The position numbers and the translations under genes are program-made. A DNA stretch of 64,000 nucleotides, taken from contig WGLP01000002.1 of assembly GCA_016125505.1 (NCBI GenBank), positions 310,001-374,000 of the forward strand, in the 5' to 3' direction. Of this stretch, positions 52,984-62,185 are shown piece by piece. Source of the DNA: Gammaproteobacteria bacterium. Its GTDB lineage: Bacteria > Pseudomonadota > Gammaproteobacteria > UBA6429 > Thiohalophilaceae. The notes under the pieces were generated by a model, which searched no databases, had not been told where the DNA came from, and was given only the letters and a program-made list of their open reading frames with translations. Each line of letters begins with the position of its first letter. Positions within the stretch are counted from its first letter, which is position 1.

Positions 52984-53403
52984 ATGGAGAACATGCATTT
53001 CAGCGGCAGTTGCCTGTGCGGTTCGGTGCGCTATGAATTAATTGGCGAGCCCAAACGGTTTTATCACTGCCATTGCCGACGTTGTCGCAAGGCCTCCGGG
53101 ACCGGGCATGCCAGCAATATCATGGTCAAGGCGGAATCGCTTCGCTGGTTAGCGGGCGAGGCCCTCTTGAAACGCTACAAAGTACCCGAGGCGGAACGTT
53201 TCTTCACCCATTTCTGTTCGGAGTGTGGCAGTGCCATGCCACGCGTCGTGCCCGAGCTTGGTATGGTCGTGGTACCCGCAGGCTCGCTGGATCATGAGAT
53301 CGACATCTCGCCACAGGCGCGTATCTTCTGGGATTCGCGCAGCGAGTGGTCGTGCAGTGGTGAAGAGATACCTAAATTCGCCGAATATCCCGATGCGAAA
53401 TGA
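52984..53403 (+). CDS. GFA family (CENP-V/GFA) zinc protein
   Basis: The 139-residue protein shows the GFA zinc pattern: GSCLCGSVRYE (C at residues 10 and 12), HCHCRRCRKASGT (residues 28-40) and THFCSECGSAMPR (about 81-93). GFA relatives include proteins named glutathione-dependent formaldehyde-activating enzyme, but most lack shown activity. ATG 52984 has ribosome site GAGGAGG. The following PhoX gene begins 12 bases after its stop, so the two are probably cotranscribed, although no functional link is obvious. Confidence 0.9.
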   Translation: MENMHFSGSCLCGSVRYELIGEPKRFYHCHCRRCRKASGTGHASNIMVKAESLRWLAGEALLKRYKVPEAERFFTHFCSECGSAMPRVVPELGMVVVPAGSLDHEIDISPQARIFWDSRSEWSCSGEEIPKFAEYPDAK

Positions 53404-53415
53404 GAAATAACGTCT

Positions 53416-55356
53416 ATGCAACAAAAATGGATTACGCTGCTGATAGCGGCAGGCGTTACTCAGCTTGTCCATGCGCAGTCGCCACTCGCGGTTAGACATA
53501 TCGACTTTACCTCCACCCCTGTACCGGACACGCGCGCAGAGCAGGTCTCCGTCTATACGCGGTCCGAGGTGATTCTGAGCCTGGCGAATGGCAAGAAGGT
53601 CCGTTATCCACTGCGTTACCATCCACTCTACAAAACCGGCGAGCAGGTGGGTCATTGGAAAGCCGGTACCATCGTGGATAAAACAGGTGTAGCGCTTATC
53701 CATTTGCGCAACAGCAAGGGCGAGTTGCTGAGCACCGGCCCGTTCTATGCCCATTCACCCGATGCCAACTCCCTGCTGGTTAATGGCACGCAGCTCAATT
53801 TAATCACGCATTTCGAATACGACACCGAGGCGCCCGCTGCGCGATCGCCTGATCGTGAGATTAATCTCTACGGAAAATTACCCATGGTGATGAACCGTGC
53901 CGTGCTGATACAACAGCAAGACGGTGAACTAAAGGCGACCGCATTATCCAATATTGATATGTCCGCCGTAGCGGGTATCTGGAATCCCTGTGCCGGTGAA
54001 CGTACAGCCTGGAATACCCACCTCGGTGGTGAAGAATACGAACCCGATGCGCGGACTTATGCACATCAGCCGCTCATAACGATGAATCGCTATTTACAGA
54101 CCATGGGTTTGACCGCGCAGAAGGGCGGCGCCAATCCGTATCGCTATGGCTATATCGTCGAGGTCCGTGTCGACGGCCAGGATAAAACCCGGGTCGTAAA
54201 GCATTATGCAATGGGCAGGCAGTCCAACGAACTGGCGCACGTCATGCCAGATGGACGTACGGCGTACAAGGGCGATGATGGTCACGATCAAGTGCTGACC
54301 ATGTTTGTCGCGGACCACACTCGTGATCTGTCTGCCGGGACGCTCTATGCCGCGCAGGTGGAGCAACACGATGCCTATCATGGCGGCAGCTTTGCCATAC
54401 ACTGGATTCGACTCGGTCACGCCAGCGACGAGCAGATTGCGGCCATCGTCAACCGCGGTATTCGTTTTGCGGATATTTTCGATGTCGCCAGTCCTGCAAC
54501 CGTCGCTGCAAACCCCGATGCACATCGTGACTATCGTCCGGTGTATGTGTATACCGGCAGCCAGGGCACGGATAGCGATCGACTCACCTACCTGAAACTG
54601 AAGCCGGGCATGGCGCAGGCCGCCGCCTTTCTGGAGACACGCCGCTATGCCGCTTACCTCGGTGCGACGACGGAGTTCACCAAGATGGAAGGCGTGACCT
54701 CGAATAATGCCGACAGGCAATTGTATATCGCGATGTCCTATGTCGAGGGCGGCATGCTGGCAGGTCATAACGCGGATCGCCCGCGCGATGATATCCATTT
54801 GAGCGATGCCCCGGAAATTCTGAAATGCGGCATTGTCTATCAGGCCAAACTGGAAAGTGCACAGCAGGATAGTGAAGGACATCCCATCAACAGCGATTGG
54901 GTCGCCAGCGGGATGCAGGCCCTGGTGATGGGTGCGAACAAGCCAGCGAAGCAGGCGTATGCCAGGTTCGATCGCTGTGACAGCGACCGGGTGGCAAACC
55001 CGGACAACATCAAATATTCAGACGCCCTGCAGACCTTATTTATTGGTGAGGATTCCGATTATCATCTGAATAATTTTTTGTGGGCCTACAATGTCGAGAC
55101 CCATAAATTGACTCGCATCGCCAGCGGCATCATCGGCCAGGAGTGGACGGGGCTTGCCGCGATAGACAATCTGAACGGCCATACCTACCTGTTGAGTAAT
55201 GTGCAGCATCCGGGCGCGGCGCATGAGTTGGCACCGTACCGGGCACGCCTGCGCGCCGCGGGGATTGACGTGGATACGCTGCGCAGCTCTATCGATCAAC
55301 GCGGAGTGGTGGGGTATTTTGGCGGGTTCCCGGCAATCACGCTGGTCCCGAAATAG
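53416..55356 (+). CDS. phoX: PhoX family (DUF839) secreted phosphatase
   Basis: The 646-residue protein has a Sec-like signal (MQQKWITLLIAAGVTQLVHAQ) without twin arginine, unlike most PhoX, which are Tat-exported. DUF839 blocks include WNTHLGGEEYEPDARTY, the AMGRQSNELAHVMPDGRTAYKGDD metal region, GATTEFTKMEGVTSN and LWAYNVETHKLTRI. PhoX is a Ca/Fe-dependent phosphomonoesterase used under phosphate limitation. No Pho box could be found by eye. Sec export would imply metal loading outside the cytoplasm, so the exact activity should be considered open. Confidence 0.88.
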   Translation: MQQKWITLLIAAGVTQLVHAQSPLAVRHIDFTSTPVPDTRAEQVSVYTRSEVILSLANGKKVRYPLRYHPLYKTGEQVGHWKAGTIVDKTGVALIHLRNSKGELLSTGPFYAHSPDANSLLVNGTQLNLITHFEYDTEAPAARSPDREINLYGKLPMVMNRAVLIQQQDGELKATALSNIDMSAVAGIWNPCAGERTAWNTHLGGEEYEPDARTYAHQPLITMNRYLQTMGLTAQKGGANPYRYGYIVEVRVDGQDKTRVVKHYAMGRQSNELAHVMPDGRTAYKGDDGHDQVLTMFVADHTRDLSAGTLYAAQVEQHDAYHGGSFAIHWIRLGHASDEQIAAIVNRGIRFADIFDVASPATVAANPDAHRDYRPVYVYTGSQGTDSDRLTYLKLKPGMAQAAAFLETRRYAAYLGATTEFTKMEGVTSNNADRQLYIAMSYVEGGMLAGHNADRPRDDIHLSDAPEILKCGIVYQAKLESAQQDSEGHPINSDWVASGMQALVMGANKPAKQAYARFDRCDSDRVANPDNIKYSDALQTLFIGEDSDYHLNNFLWAYNVETHKLTRIASGIIGQEWTGLAAIDNLNGHTYLLSNVQHPGAAHELAPYRARLRAAGIDVDTLRSSIDQRGVVGYFGGFPAITLVPK

Positions 55357-55359
55357 TTT

Positions 55360-56682
55360 TCAAATCTTTAAGTTCACGCTGGCGTGCAGGCCGCCCAACG
55401 CCTGCGAGCGTTGCAGTTGTAATTCTCCACCCAGGCTTGTCACGATCTCCTGCACGATTGCCAGGCCCAGACCATGACCTTCCGTGCTTTCATCCAGACG
55501 TAAGCCGCGGCGTGTCAACCCCGCCAGTTTTTCCGGGGCGACGCCCGGCCCATCATCTTCGATATCGATTCGTGTGGTCTGTGCCTTGCTGATCCTGATG
55601 CGGACCTTGCGCGTGGCCCATTTGCAGGCGTTATCCAGCAGATTTCCAATCAGCTCCAGCATATCTTCCCGGTCCGCAACGAGCGTAAGCTGTGGCGGGA
55701 TCTCCGCTTCAAACAGTAATTCCTTGTTGCGGTACATCTGTTGCAAGGTCGCGATCAGCGCGGGGATCTCTTCGCTGGCGTGAAACAGACTGCCGACCGG
55801 GCCTTCACCCGCGAGCCGGGCGCGTTGCAGGATACGGGTGAGGTGCGTCTGGATCGTCTGTAGCTGCGTCGTAATTTGCTGCTGGAGTTCGGGATTCTCG
55901 GACAGGGATTTATCACGGGCCAGTTGCGTGAGCACGGTCAGGGGTTTTTTCAGGGCATGCGCGAGGTCACCGAGGGCGTTGCGGGATCGGCTCAGGCGTT
56001 TATCGAGGACGGCGAGCAGATGGTTGATCTCGGCAACCAGCGGCGCAATTTCTTTGGGCACGTGTTGATCCAGTTGCGTCAGCCTGCCCTGGCCAAGGGC
56101 ATGCAGCTCCTGGCGAGTCTTTTCCAGCGGACGCATGCCGGCGTGTAATATCCACCCCTGAATTGATACCAGCACCAGCAGAAGGATCACCGCTGCCAGA
56201 ATAAAATAGCGTTGCAGGTGGGCAAGATGTTTATCCACCGGTGTCAGGTCTTCCGCCACCGCAATCGTGACTGTCTGACCGGACTTGGTGAACGTGCTGA
56301 CCAGCAACAACAGGGGTTGATGTTGCGGTCCGTGTAGATAAAGGCGGTGGTGATGCCCGACATGCAGATGCTCGAGCGATAATTCCTGATCCCAGAGTGA
56401 GCGCGAGCGCAGCGTCTCGTCACCATGCATGATCATGTAGTAGTGACCGGAAAAGGGGCGGTGGTAAATGGTATTGATATTGTTGGGATCCAGCGAGAGC
56501 GTGCCCTTCGAATCAAACTTGACTGCCGTTAGCAGGGATTCCGTATCGTGTTCGAGGCGCGTGCTGATATAACTTTCCGCCAGATAACGGCTGGCGTGAC
56601 TCACCAGGAACCATAAGACCACGAAGGTCAACACCAGGCTGATGAACAGGCCCACGCTGAGTCGGAACTGCAGGGAACGCAT
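55360..56682 (-). CDS. OmpR-linked sensor histidine kinase (QseC/PhoQ-like)
   Basis: The 440-residue kinase has two membrane helices (about residues 10-32 and 155-180) enclosing a periplasmic sensor domain rich in His and Arg (LHVGHHHRLYLHGPQHQP). A HAMP-like segment follows, then a degenerate H-box LGDLAHALKKPLTVL (His near residue 242), and ATPase boxes LLDNACKWA, IDIEDDGPGV and HGLGLAIV. It overlaps the response regulator by one base. The His-rich sensor suggests metal or heme-state sensing (inference). Last gene of the SHP operon. Confidence 0.92.
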   Translation of the reverse strand: MRSLQFRLSVGLFISLVLTFVVLWFLVSHASRYLAESYISTRLEHDTESLLTAVKFDSKGTLSLDPNNINTIYHRPFSGHYYMIMHGDETLRSRSLWDQELSLEHLHVGHHHRLYLHGPQHQPLLLLVSTFTKSGQTVTIAVAEDLTPVDKHLAHLQRYFILAAVILLLVLVSIQGWILHAGMRPLEKTRQELHALGQGRLTQLDQHVPKEIAPLVAEINHLLAVLDKRLSRSRNALGDLAHALKKPLTVLTQLARDKSLSENPELQQQITTQLQTIQTHLTRILQRARLAGEGPVGSLFHASEEIPALIATLQQMYRNKELLFEAEIPPQLTLVADREDMLELIGNLLDNACKWATRKVRIRISKAQTTRIDIEDDGPGVAPEKLAGLTRRGLRLDESTEGHGLGLAIVQEIVTSLGGELQLQRSQALGGLHASVNLKI

Positions 56683-57350
56683 CAGGCGGTGCCTTTGAAG
56701 AGATAACCCTGGCCGCGACGGGTGACGATACGATCCTTGCCCACTTTTTCGCGCAGGCGTTTGACATAGACTTCGATCACGTTACTGTCTTTATCGCCAT
56801 CGAAGTCGTAGACGTGCTCCATCAGGGTCGATTTGGAAAGGATGCGGTCCGGGTGTAACAGGAAATAACGCAGCATGCGAAACTCGGTACCGGTCAGGAC
56901 ATAGGTTTGTCCATCGGCAGTGCTCAGGGTCTGACGTTCTTCGTCCAGTTTCAGGTCACCTACCTGGAGCAGCTTGCCCGCAGGTTGTTGCTTGCTGCGA
57001 TGCAGCACCGCGCTCAAGCGCGCCAGCAGTTCTTCCAGGTGAAACGGTTTGCCGAGATAGTCGTCGGCGCCGGCCTTGAAGCCATCGACCCGTTCGTGCC
57101 AGGCATCGCGTGCGGTTAAGACGATCACCGGGGTGGCGTTGCCGTGCGCGCGCCAGTGCTGTAACACCTCCATGCCGCTGCGTTTGGGCAGGCCGAGGTC
57201 CAGTATAATCACATCGTAAAGGTTTTCATCGCCGAGAAATTCCGCATCGATACCGTTGTCCGCTGTGTCGACGGCATAGCCCGCATGCTGCAGATCCTTT
57301 TTTAACGATTGCACCAGGACGGTATCGTCTTCCACCAGCAGCAAACGCAT
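56682..57350 (-). CDS. OmpR-family response regulator
   Basis: The 222-residue regulator has a receiver domain (residues 1-118) with LVEDD at 5-9, phosphoacceptor in VIILDLGLPKRSG (about D51), VLTARDAW and K in DDYLGKPF. The winged HTH effector domain follows (about 125-220), with LTGTEFRMLRYFLLHP and VIEVYVKRLREKVG. It is of the QseB/PmrA subtype. The gene starts directly at the end of the PepSY gene (0-base gap) and overlaps the kinase. Confidence 0.95.
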   Translation of the reverse strand: MRLLLVEDDTVLVQSLKKDLQHAGYAVDTADNGIDAEFLGDENLYDVIILDLGLPKRSGMEVLQHWRAHGNATPVIVLTARDAWHERVDGFKAGADDYLGKPFHLEELLARLSAVLHRSKQQPAGKLLQVGDLKLDEERQTLSTADGQTYVLTGTEFRMLRYFLLHPDRILSKSTLMEHVYDFDGDKDSNVIEVYVKRLREKVGKDRIVTRRGQGYLFKGTA

Positions 57351-57659
57351 TCAGTGCTCCTGTTTCTGGCGCAGAATATCGCCGGTGCGCGGGTCTACTT
57401 TCAGTATCCAGACCTTGCCATCGGTATCCAGCAGTTCGATTTCATAAATGACAAGGCCATGCTCTTTTTCCAGTTCGACTTCCAGTACCTTGCCCGGATG
57501 GGTTTCGTCAAGTTTGTGCAGGATCGTCTCCAACGGTAGGATATCGCCCGACTCGCGCAGCTTGCGGGCGGTGTCGTAATCCGAATCCGCATGCGCCGAC
57601 GAGCTGCCGGCCAGCAGTGCCAGGAGTATCCAGCCGGTGATTCGAAAGCCTCTTTGCAT
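57351..57659 (-). CDS. periplasmic PepSY-domain protein
   Basis: With ATG 57659 the 102-residue protein has a signal peptide (MQRGFRITGWILLALLAGSSSAHA) and one PepSY domain: GDILPLETILHKLDETHPGKVLEVELEKE followed by YEIELLDTDGKVWILKVDPRTGDIL. PepSY modules often inhibit or sense and are frequently paired with QseBC-type two-component systems and cytochromes. The promoter is not its own; it sits 14 bases after the diheme cytochrome gene. Confidence 0.93.
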   Translation of the reverse strand: MQRGFRITGWILLALLAGSSSAHADSDYDTARKLRESGDILPLETILHKLDETHPGKVLEVELEKEHGLVIYEIELLDTDGKVWILKVDPRTGDILRQKQEH

Positions 57660-57673
57660 AATAAAACTATATC

Positions 57674-58198
57674 TCAATCGTCCCATTGGCCATAGCCGGG
57701 GATCCGCACCTGGTGTTCGTTAAACACCCCGCGTTCGGCGCCCTGGTGACAGGCAATGCAGTTACTCAGGCTCTTCACCTGCGGATTCGCCGTGATAAGG
57801 CGCGCAGGGATTTCGTCATGCTTGCGGCGAATATAGGCGGTCTCCGAAATCCGCAGGGGTGTCGTGGCAGCCGGAATGGAGCGTTGCTGACGTTGCGCCA
57901 GGCGTGTCGCCGCGGCATCGGCACTGTTGGCTTGCAGGTACTGTAGCAGCCTCTGCTGGGTGGCGCTGTCGAGCGAGGCGTTATCACCGAAATGTTTATC
58001 CAGCTTGCCAAGGATGGCCTGCCAGGAACGCGCAGGCAGCAGCTCGGCCGGGTAGGCCATGTGGCAACTGGCGCACTCCTCTTTATACAGTGTGCGTGCG
58101 TCCTGGTTACTGGTATGTGCGGCTACCGCGATCATCGGGGTGACACAGCCGAACCATATCAATCCTGCCAAATACCGGCGAGGGTGTAGCGTTTTCAT
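57674..58198 (-). CDS. diheme cytochrome c (DHC)
   Basis: The 174-residue periplasmic protein has a signal peptide (about residues 1-27) and two c-heme motifs, CASCH (about residue 40) and CIACH (about residue 148). Between them are helices and the segment ITANPQVKSLSNC. It fits the diheme cytochrome c DHC family, the physiological electron donor of SHP in Rhodobacter and Shewanella. It lies 11 bases after shp on the same strand. Confidence 0.92.
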   Translation of the reverse strand: MKTLHPRRYLAGLIWFGCVTPMIAVAAHTSNQDARTLYKEECASCHMAYPAELLPARSWQAILGKLDKHFGDNASLDSATQQRLLQYLQANSADAAATRLAQRQQRSIPAATTPLRISETAYIRRKHDEIPARLITANPQVKSLSNCIACHQGAERGVFNEHQVRIPGYGQWDD

Positions 58199-58209
58199 CC
58201 CAGTCTCCT

Positions 58210-58617
58210 TTATAGATCTCTTAAATAAGTGAGCACGTCAGCCTTTTCCTGTGGCGTGCATTCGCGGCCGCGGGTCCATTCGCAATTGCGTTTTAACCAT
58301 TTTTTGATCTTCGCCGGGTTGGTGAGTCGTATAGACATGACAGACGGCGCCAGCGGTTTGATCTCTTTGCCGGTGACAGCGTGTTTACCCGGCTGGCGTA
58401 GATCGCTGGTATGGCAGCTTGCGCAACTGCGCTCGCTGTTGCTGCCAGCAGGCCGCATGGATTGATTCCAGAACGTCTTGCCGGCACTGGCGCTGAAATT
58501 CGTTGCGCCTTGCTGGCGATAGCTTGTCAGGAGATCATCCACCGGCGCCGCCACCACCGTGGTGGACAGCACTGTCAGGGCAAATCCGGCAAGTAATGAA
58601 TCAGTAATCGGTGACAT
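58210..58617 (-). CDS. shp: SHP-type oxygen-binding monoheme cytochrome c (DUF1924)
   Basis: With ATG 58617 (ribosome site AAGGAG) the precursor is 135 residues. Cleavage after residue 23 leaves about 112 residues, the size of Rhodobacter sphaeroides SHP. The heme motif is CASCH (C65, C68, H69). The segment TGKEIKPLAPS...WLKRNCEW...RECTPQEKAD parallels SHP closely. N111 becomes Asn88 of the mature protein, the unusual distal heme ligand that leaves on reduction so that SHP can bind O2 or NO. C112 and C120 match its disulfide. Exact physiological role is unknown. Confidence 0.93.
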   Translation of the reverse strand: MSPITDSLLAGFALTVLSTTVVAAPVDDLLTSYRQQGATNFSASAGKTFWNQSMRPAGSNSERSCASCHTSDLRQPGKHAVTGKEIKPLAPSVMSIRLTNPAKIKKWLKRNCEWTRGRECTPQEKADVLTYLRDL

Positions 58618-58618
58618 C

Positions 58619-59215
58619 TTATTCTCCTTGATCGGAAATGGCGTGTGGTTCGGCCTTTTTGTAGCCGTGGAACATGGCACGCACCAGATTCTCACGATGC
58701 GCCAGGCTTTCGAAAATGACACCGGCGACGTGAATGGCGACCAGGAACAAGGTAAAGTTGGCAAAAAATTCGTGGATCTCCTTGAGCACGTCTTCACCGG
58801 TTTCACCGATATTGCCGAACCATCCTGCCAGCGGGCCGGCGGATTCCTTGGCACCGTAGGTGGCGAGGCCGGTGAACGTGGTCAGCAACAGGCTGATCAG
58901 GAGCAGGATAATCATCGCGCCACCTGCAGGGTTATGACCGATGAAACGTCTGGCGCGAAACTTCACGGCGTCCATGGCGTATTGCCATGCGATTTTGGGG
59001 CGAGTAACAAAACTGCTGAAGCGCGCGTAGCGGGTTCCCACGAGACCCCATATCAGGCGAAACGCGACGAGCCCAATCACGGTGTAACCGGCGTAGACAT
59101 GTACGGTCAGCAGGTCTTCTTCGGTGAAATAGGCGGTGAAAAAGCCGACGACCAGTACCCAGTGAAATACACGCACCAGGGGGTCCCAGACTTTAATCTT
59201 GTTTTGCGTATCCAT
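58619..59215 (-). CDS. cytochrome b561-type membrane cytochrome
   Basis: The 198-residue protein (ATG 59215, MDTQNKIKVWDPLVRVFHW) has four to five membrane helices with paired heme-ligand histidines: VFHW (about residue 18), LLTVHVYAG (about 40), and LKEIHEFFANFTLFLVAIHVAG (about 148 and 160). This is the quinol-oxidising b-type cytochrome that reduces periplasmic DHC and then SHP. First gene of the six-gene operon, adjoining shp at one-base spacing. It is divergent from a P-type ATPase gene. Confidence 0.93.
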   Translation of the reverse strand: MDTQNKIKVWDPLVRVFHWVLVVGFFTAYFTEEDLLTVHVYAGYTVIGLVAFRLIWGLVGTRYARFSSFVTRPKIAWQYAMDAVKFRARRFIGHNPAGGAMIILLLISLLLTTFTGLATYGAKESAGPLAGWFGNIGETGEDVLKEIHEFFANFTLFLVAIHVAGVIFESLAHRENLVRAMFHGYKKAEPHAISDQGE

Positions 59216-59402
59216 TTTTACATCTCCGGCTGGTTTTTTACTGTGAGGAAGTATAGGCAAGCAAACTGAAACCAAGCTGAAAAGCCCCAACGCATGCCTG
59301 CGGTTTTTCAGACTGGCATGACGCGCGTCAATTGTGCGGTGACGGGCTTTGGCTACTATGTTTGGCGATATATTACGCCGTTGATTCAATCAGGACGTTC
59401 GC

Positions 59403-61901
59403 ATGTTACGCCAGGTGCCTTACGACAGGATTGCGGGATTGGAAGATGCACACCTCAGCTTGACGGAGGAGGCTGTCGTAGCGAGACGCAATCGGTTTGG
59501 GGCGAATAACATTCTGGAAGCGGGAACCGCGGGATGGCGCGATCTGTTACGCGACACCGTGCGTGATCCCATGCTCTGGTTTCTCATTATCACCGGCAGC
59601 CTGTTCGCCCTGATTGGCGAGGTCAAGGAGGCCTTGATCCTGCTCGTTGCGCTGGTGCCGCTCGCGGGCATGGATATGTTCCTGCATCGGCGCACGCAGG
59701 CGTCCACTGCCAGCCTGGGCATGCGCCTTGCCAGTGAAGCCGTCGTGATACGAAATGGTCAACAACGCACGATTGCCAGTCAGGACATTGTCTGCGGGGA
59801 CCTGGTGGTCGTGCACGCCAACGAGGCGCTGCCTGCCGACGGTATTCTTGTCGAGGCACATGAGGCACAGATCGATGAATCTGCGCTGACTGGTGAGGCA
59901 TTTCCGGTACGCAAACATCGTTATGGTTTTGCAACTACAGCATCCGGGGACATGGACGGCAAAGGGATCGCGATCGATGCGCAGCATTGGGGATTCGCTG
60001 GCACGCGTCTGCTCACCGGTTCGATCCAGTTGCGGATTGTATATACCGGCGCGGAAACCTATTACGGTGAAATCGTGCAATCCGCCTTGCAGGGCCATCA
60101 TGGCAAGACGGCATTGCAAACAGCGATCGCCAATCTGGTCACCGTGTTACTGATTGCAGCAACGATCATGTGTCTGGTAGTTGCCTGGGTGCGCTGGAGT
60201 CAGGGTTTTGGTTTGCTCGATGCCGTCATCAGTGCGATGACACTTGCGGTCGCGGCACTGCCGGAAGAGTTTCCGGTAGTGTTCACATTTTTTCTTGGTG
60301 TCGGGGTATACCGCCTGGCCAAACAGCGGGCGCTGGTTCGCCGCGCCGTGGCCGTGGAAAACATCGGGCGGGTGACTACCATCTGTTCTGACAAGACGGG
60401 GACACTGACGCTCGGACAGCTGACGCTGACACACAGTTTCCCTGTTGCACCCTTTACCGCGGAGGAGCTGTTGCGCATCGCCCGCCTGGCCTCCCGCGCA
60501 GACAGCGGTGATCCCATGGACCAGGCGATTACCGCTGCCTGTGGCGTTGATACAGCGTCAATGCGATATGTGTTCACCTTTCCCTTTACCGAGGATCGCA
60601 AACGGGAAACCTCGATCCTGAATTATGCGGATGACAACTTGCTGGTGGTCACGAAAGGGGCACCGGAAGTGATATTGATGCAATGTCAGTTAACGGATGA
60701 GGCGCGTCAAGCACAGTTGCAGTCCGCGGAGCGCCTGGCGGCGGAGGGGCACAAGGTAATCGCCTGTGCGCAGCGCATGCTGGAGATGCATGGATTGGGC
60801 GAGCACGAACCCGACCGTGACTTTAGCTACGCAGGCCTGATTGCCCTGGAAGACCCGGTACGTGAGGGCGTGGCTGAGTCAGTCCGTATCTGTCAGCAAT
60901 CCGGTATTCATGTCATCATGATTACCGGCGATCATCCCCTGACCGCACGCGCCGTTGCCAACCAAATCGGTCTCGGTCATGGCGAGCCACAGGTGGTGAC
61001 TGCCGAAGAACTCGAAAACCAGATCCGCGCACAGAGTCGCTTGCACTTGCAGCATGTCGATGTCATTGCGCGTTCTATTCCTGCGCAGAAACTGCACTTT
61101 GTCCGGCAGTTGCAGGCTGACGGTGAAGTTGTCGCGGTGACGGGTGATGGCGTCAATGATGTTCCGGCACTACAGGCAGCAGATATCGGTATCGCGATGG
61201 GTGAACGTGGTACGCGCGCGGCGCGGGAAGTCTCGGCGGTAGTGTTGATGGATGACAATTTTCGCACGATAGTGCGGGCAATCGCCGAAGGCTATCAGTT
61301 ATTCCAGAATCTGCGGCTGAGCTTTGCCTATCTGTTGATGGTGCATATTCCCCTTGTGATCAGTGCCGCGGTGATCCCGTTGAGCGGTTACCCCCTGTTG
61401 TATCTGCCGGTACATATCGTCTGGCTGGAATTGATTATCCATCCCACCGCCTTGCTGGTGTTTCAGCAATTGCCGGCGCGTGCCGGCTTCGCTGCCAAAA
61501 AGCGCCATGGGGCAGTTCGTTTTTACTCCTCTGGTGAATGGGGAACGATTGCCCTGGTGGGTGTATTGCTGACGGTAATCCTGATCAGCGGCTATGTCTT
61601 CAGTCTTGGTTTGGGCCGCGACGTCGATCATGCGCGGGCCATGGCGCTGGCAGTTCTGTGCCTCGGTAGCGCGTTTCTTACTGCCAGCCTCAGCCGGCTT
61701 GCGAATACTGCCTCGCGGGTCATCGTGGTCGCGGCAGCATTGTCCGCCCTGTGTTTGATCCAGATCGCACCGCTGGCGACGGCATTGCACCTGCGGCCCT
61801 TGCATTGGAACGACTGGATGATTGCGTTGAGCGGTAGCGGCGTCATTGCACTCATACCACTCTTGCTGAGATTCGCCCGGCCAGCACGGCATTCCGGTTG
61901 A
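59403..61901 (+). CDS. cation-transporting P-type ATPase (P2-like)
   Basis: The 832-residue pump has an N-terminal cation-ATPase domain (AGLEDAHLSLTEEAVVARRNRFGANNIL), actuator motif LTGEAFPVRK, membrane motif LPEEFPVVF (PEEFP in place of the PEGL of Ca pumps), phosphorylation site CSDKTGTLTLGQ (D330), and hinge TGDGVNDVPALQAADIGIAM. The C-terminal half has six helices. The PEEFP variant is common in uncharacterised bacterial members, so the ion (Ca, Mn or other) is unknown. It is divergent from the cytochrome b561 operon. No clear ribosome site precedes ATG 59403. Confidence 0.9.
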   Translation: MLRQVPYDRIAGLEDAHLSLTEEAVVARRNRFGANNILEAGTAGWRDLLRDTVRDPMLWFLIITGSLFALIGEVKEALILLVALVPLAGMDMFLHRRTQASTASLGMRLASEAVVIRNGQQRTIASQDIVCGDLVVVHANEALPADGILVEAHEAQIDESALTGEAFPVRKHRYGFATTASGDMDGKGIAIDAQHWGFAGTRLLTGSIQLRIVYTGAETYYGEIVQSALQGHHGKTALQTAIANLVTVLLIAATIMCLVVAWVRWSQGFGLLDAVISAMTLAVAALPEEFPVVFTFFLGVGVYRLAKQRALVRRAVAVENIGRVTTICSDKTGTLTLGQLTLTHSFPVAPFTAEELLRIARLASRADSGDPMDQAITAACGVDTASMRYVFTFPFTEDRKRETSILNYADDNLLVVTKGAPEVILMQCQLTDEARQAQLQSAERLAAEGHKVIACAQRMLEMHGLGEHEPDRDFSYAGLIALEDPVREGVAESVRICQQSGIHVIMITGDHPLTARAVANQIGLGHGEPQVVTAEELENQIRAQSRLHLQHVDVIARSIPAQKLHFVRQLQADGEVVAVTGDGVNDVPALQAADIGIAMGERGTRAAREVSAVVLMDDNFRTIVRAIAEGYQLFQNLRLSFAYLLMVHIPLVISAAVIPLSGYPLLYLPVHIVWLELIIHPTALLVFQQLPARAGFAAKKRHGAVRFYSSGEWGTIALVGVLLTVILISGYVFSLGLGRDVDHARAMALAVLCLGSAFLTASLSRLANTASRVIVVAAALSALCLIQIAPLATALHLRPLHWNDWMIALSGSGVIALIPLLLRFARPARHSG

Positions 61902-62185
61902 CCGCATCGGTGGCATCGCCTGGTATATTAAATTATTAGGATTAACTAATACTTCCTCTGCAAGGCCCAACGCATTCACGTGCTTGTGCGTCTCGATTTG
62001 AGATGACAGCTTCGCTGTTTTGTCTGGCCAAATATCCAAATAAAATAATGAGCTAAGTAGTCGATTTAGTTGATACTTTACTGCATGCGGAAAATTCAAG
62101 CTTAAAGCCGTTTCTGCCGCTAAGGTTATAAAGTGTAATCGTCATACCAAACAATAAAAAATTTCTGCCACCCAGGAGAAACGAT

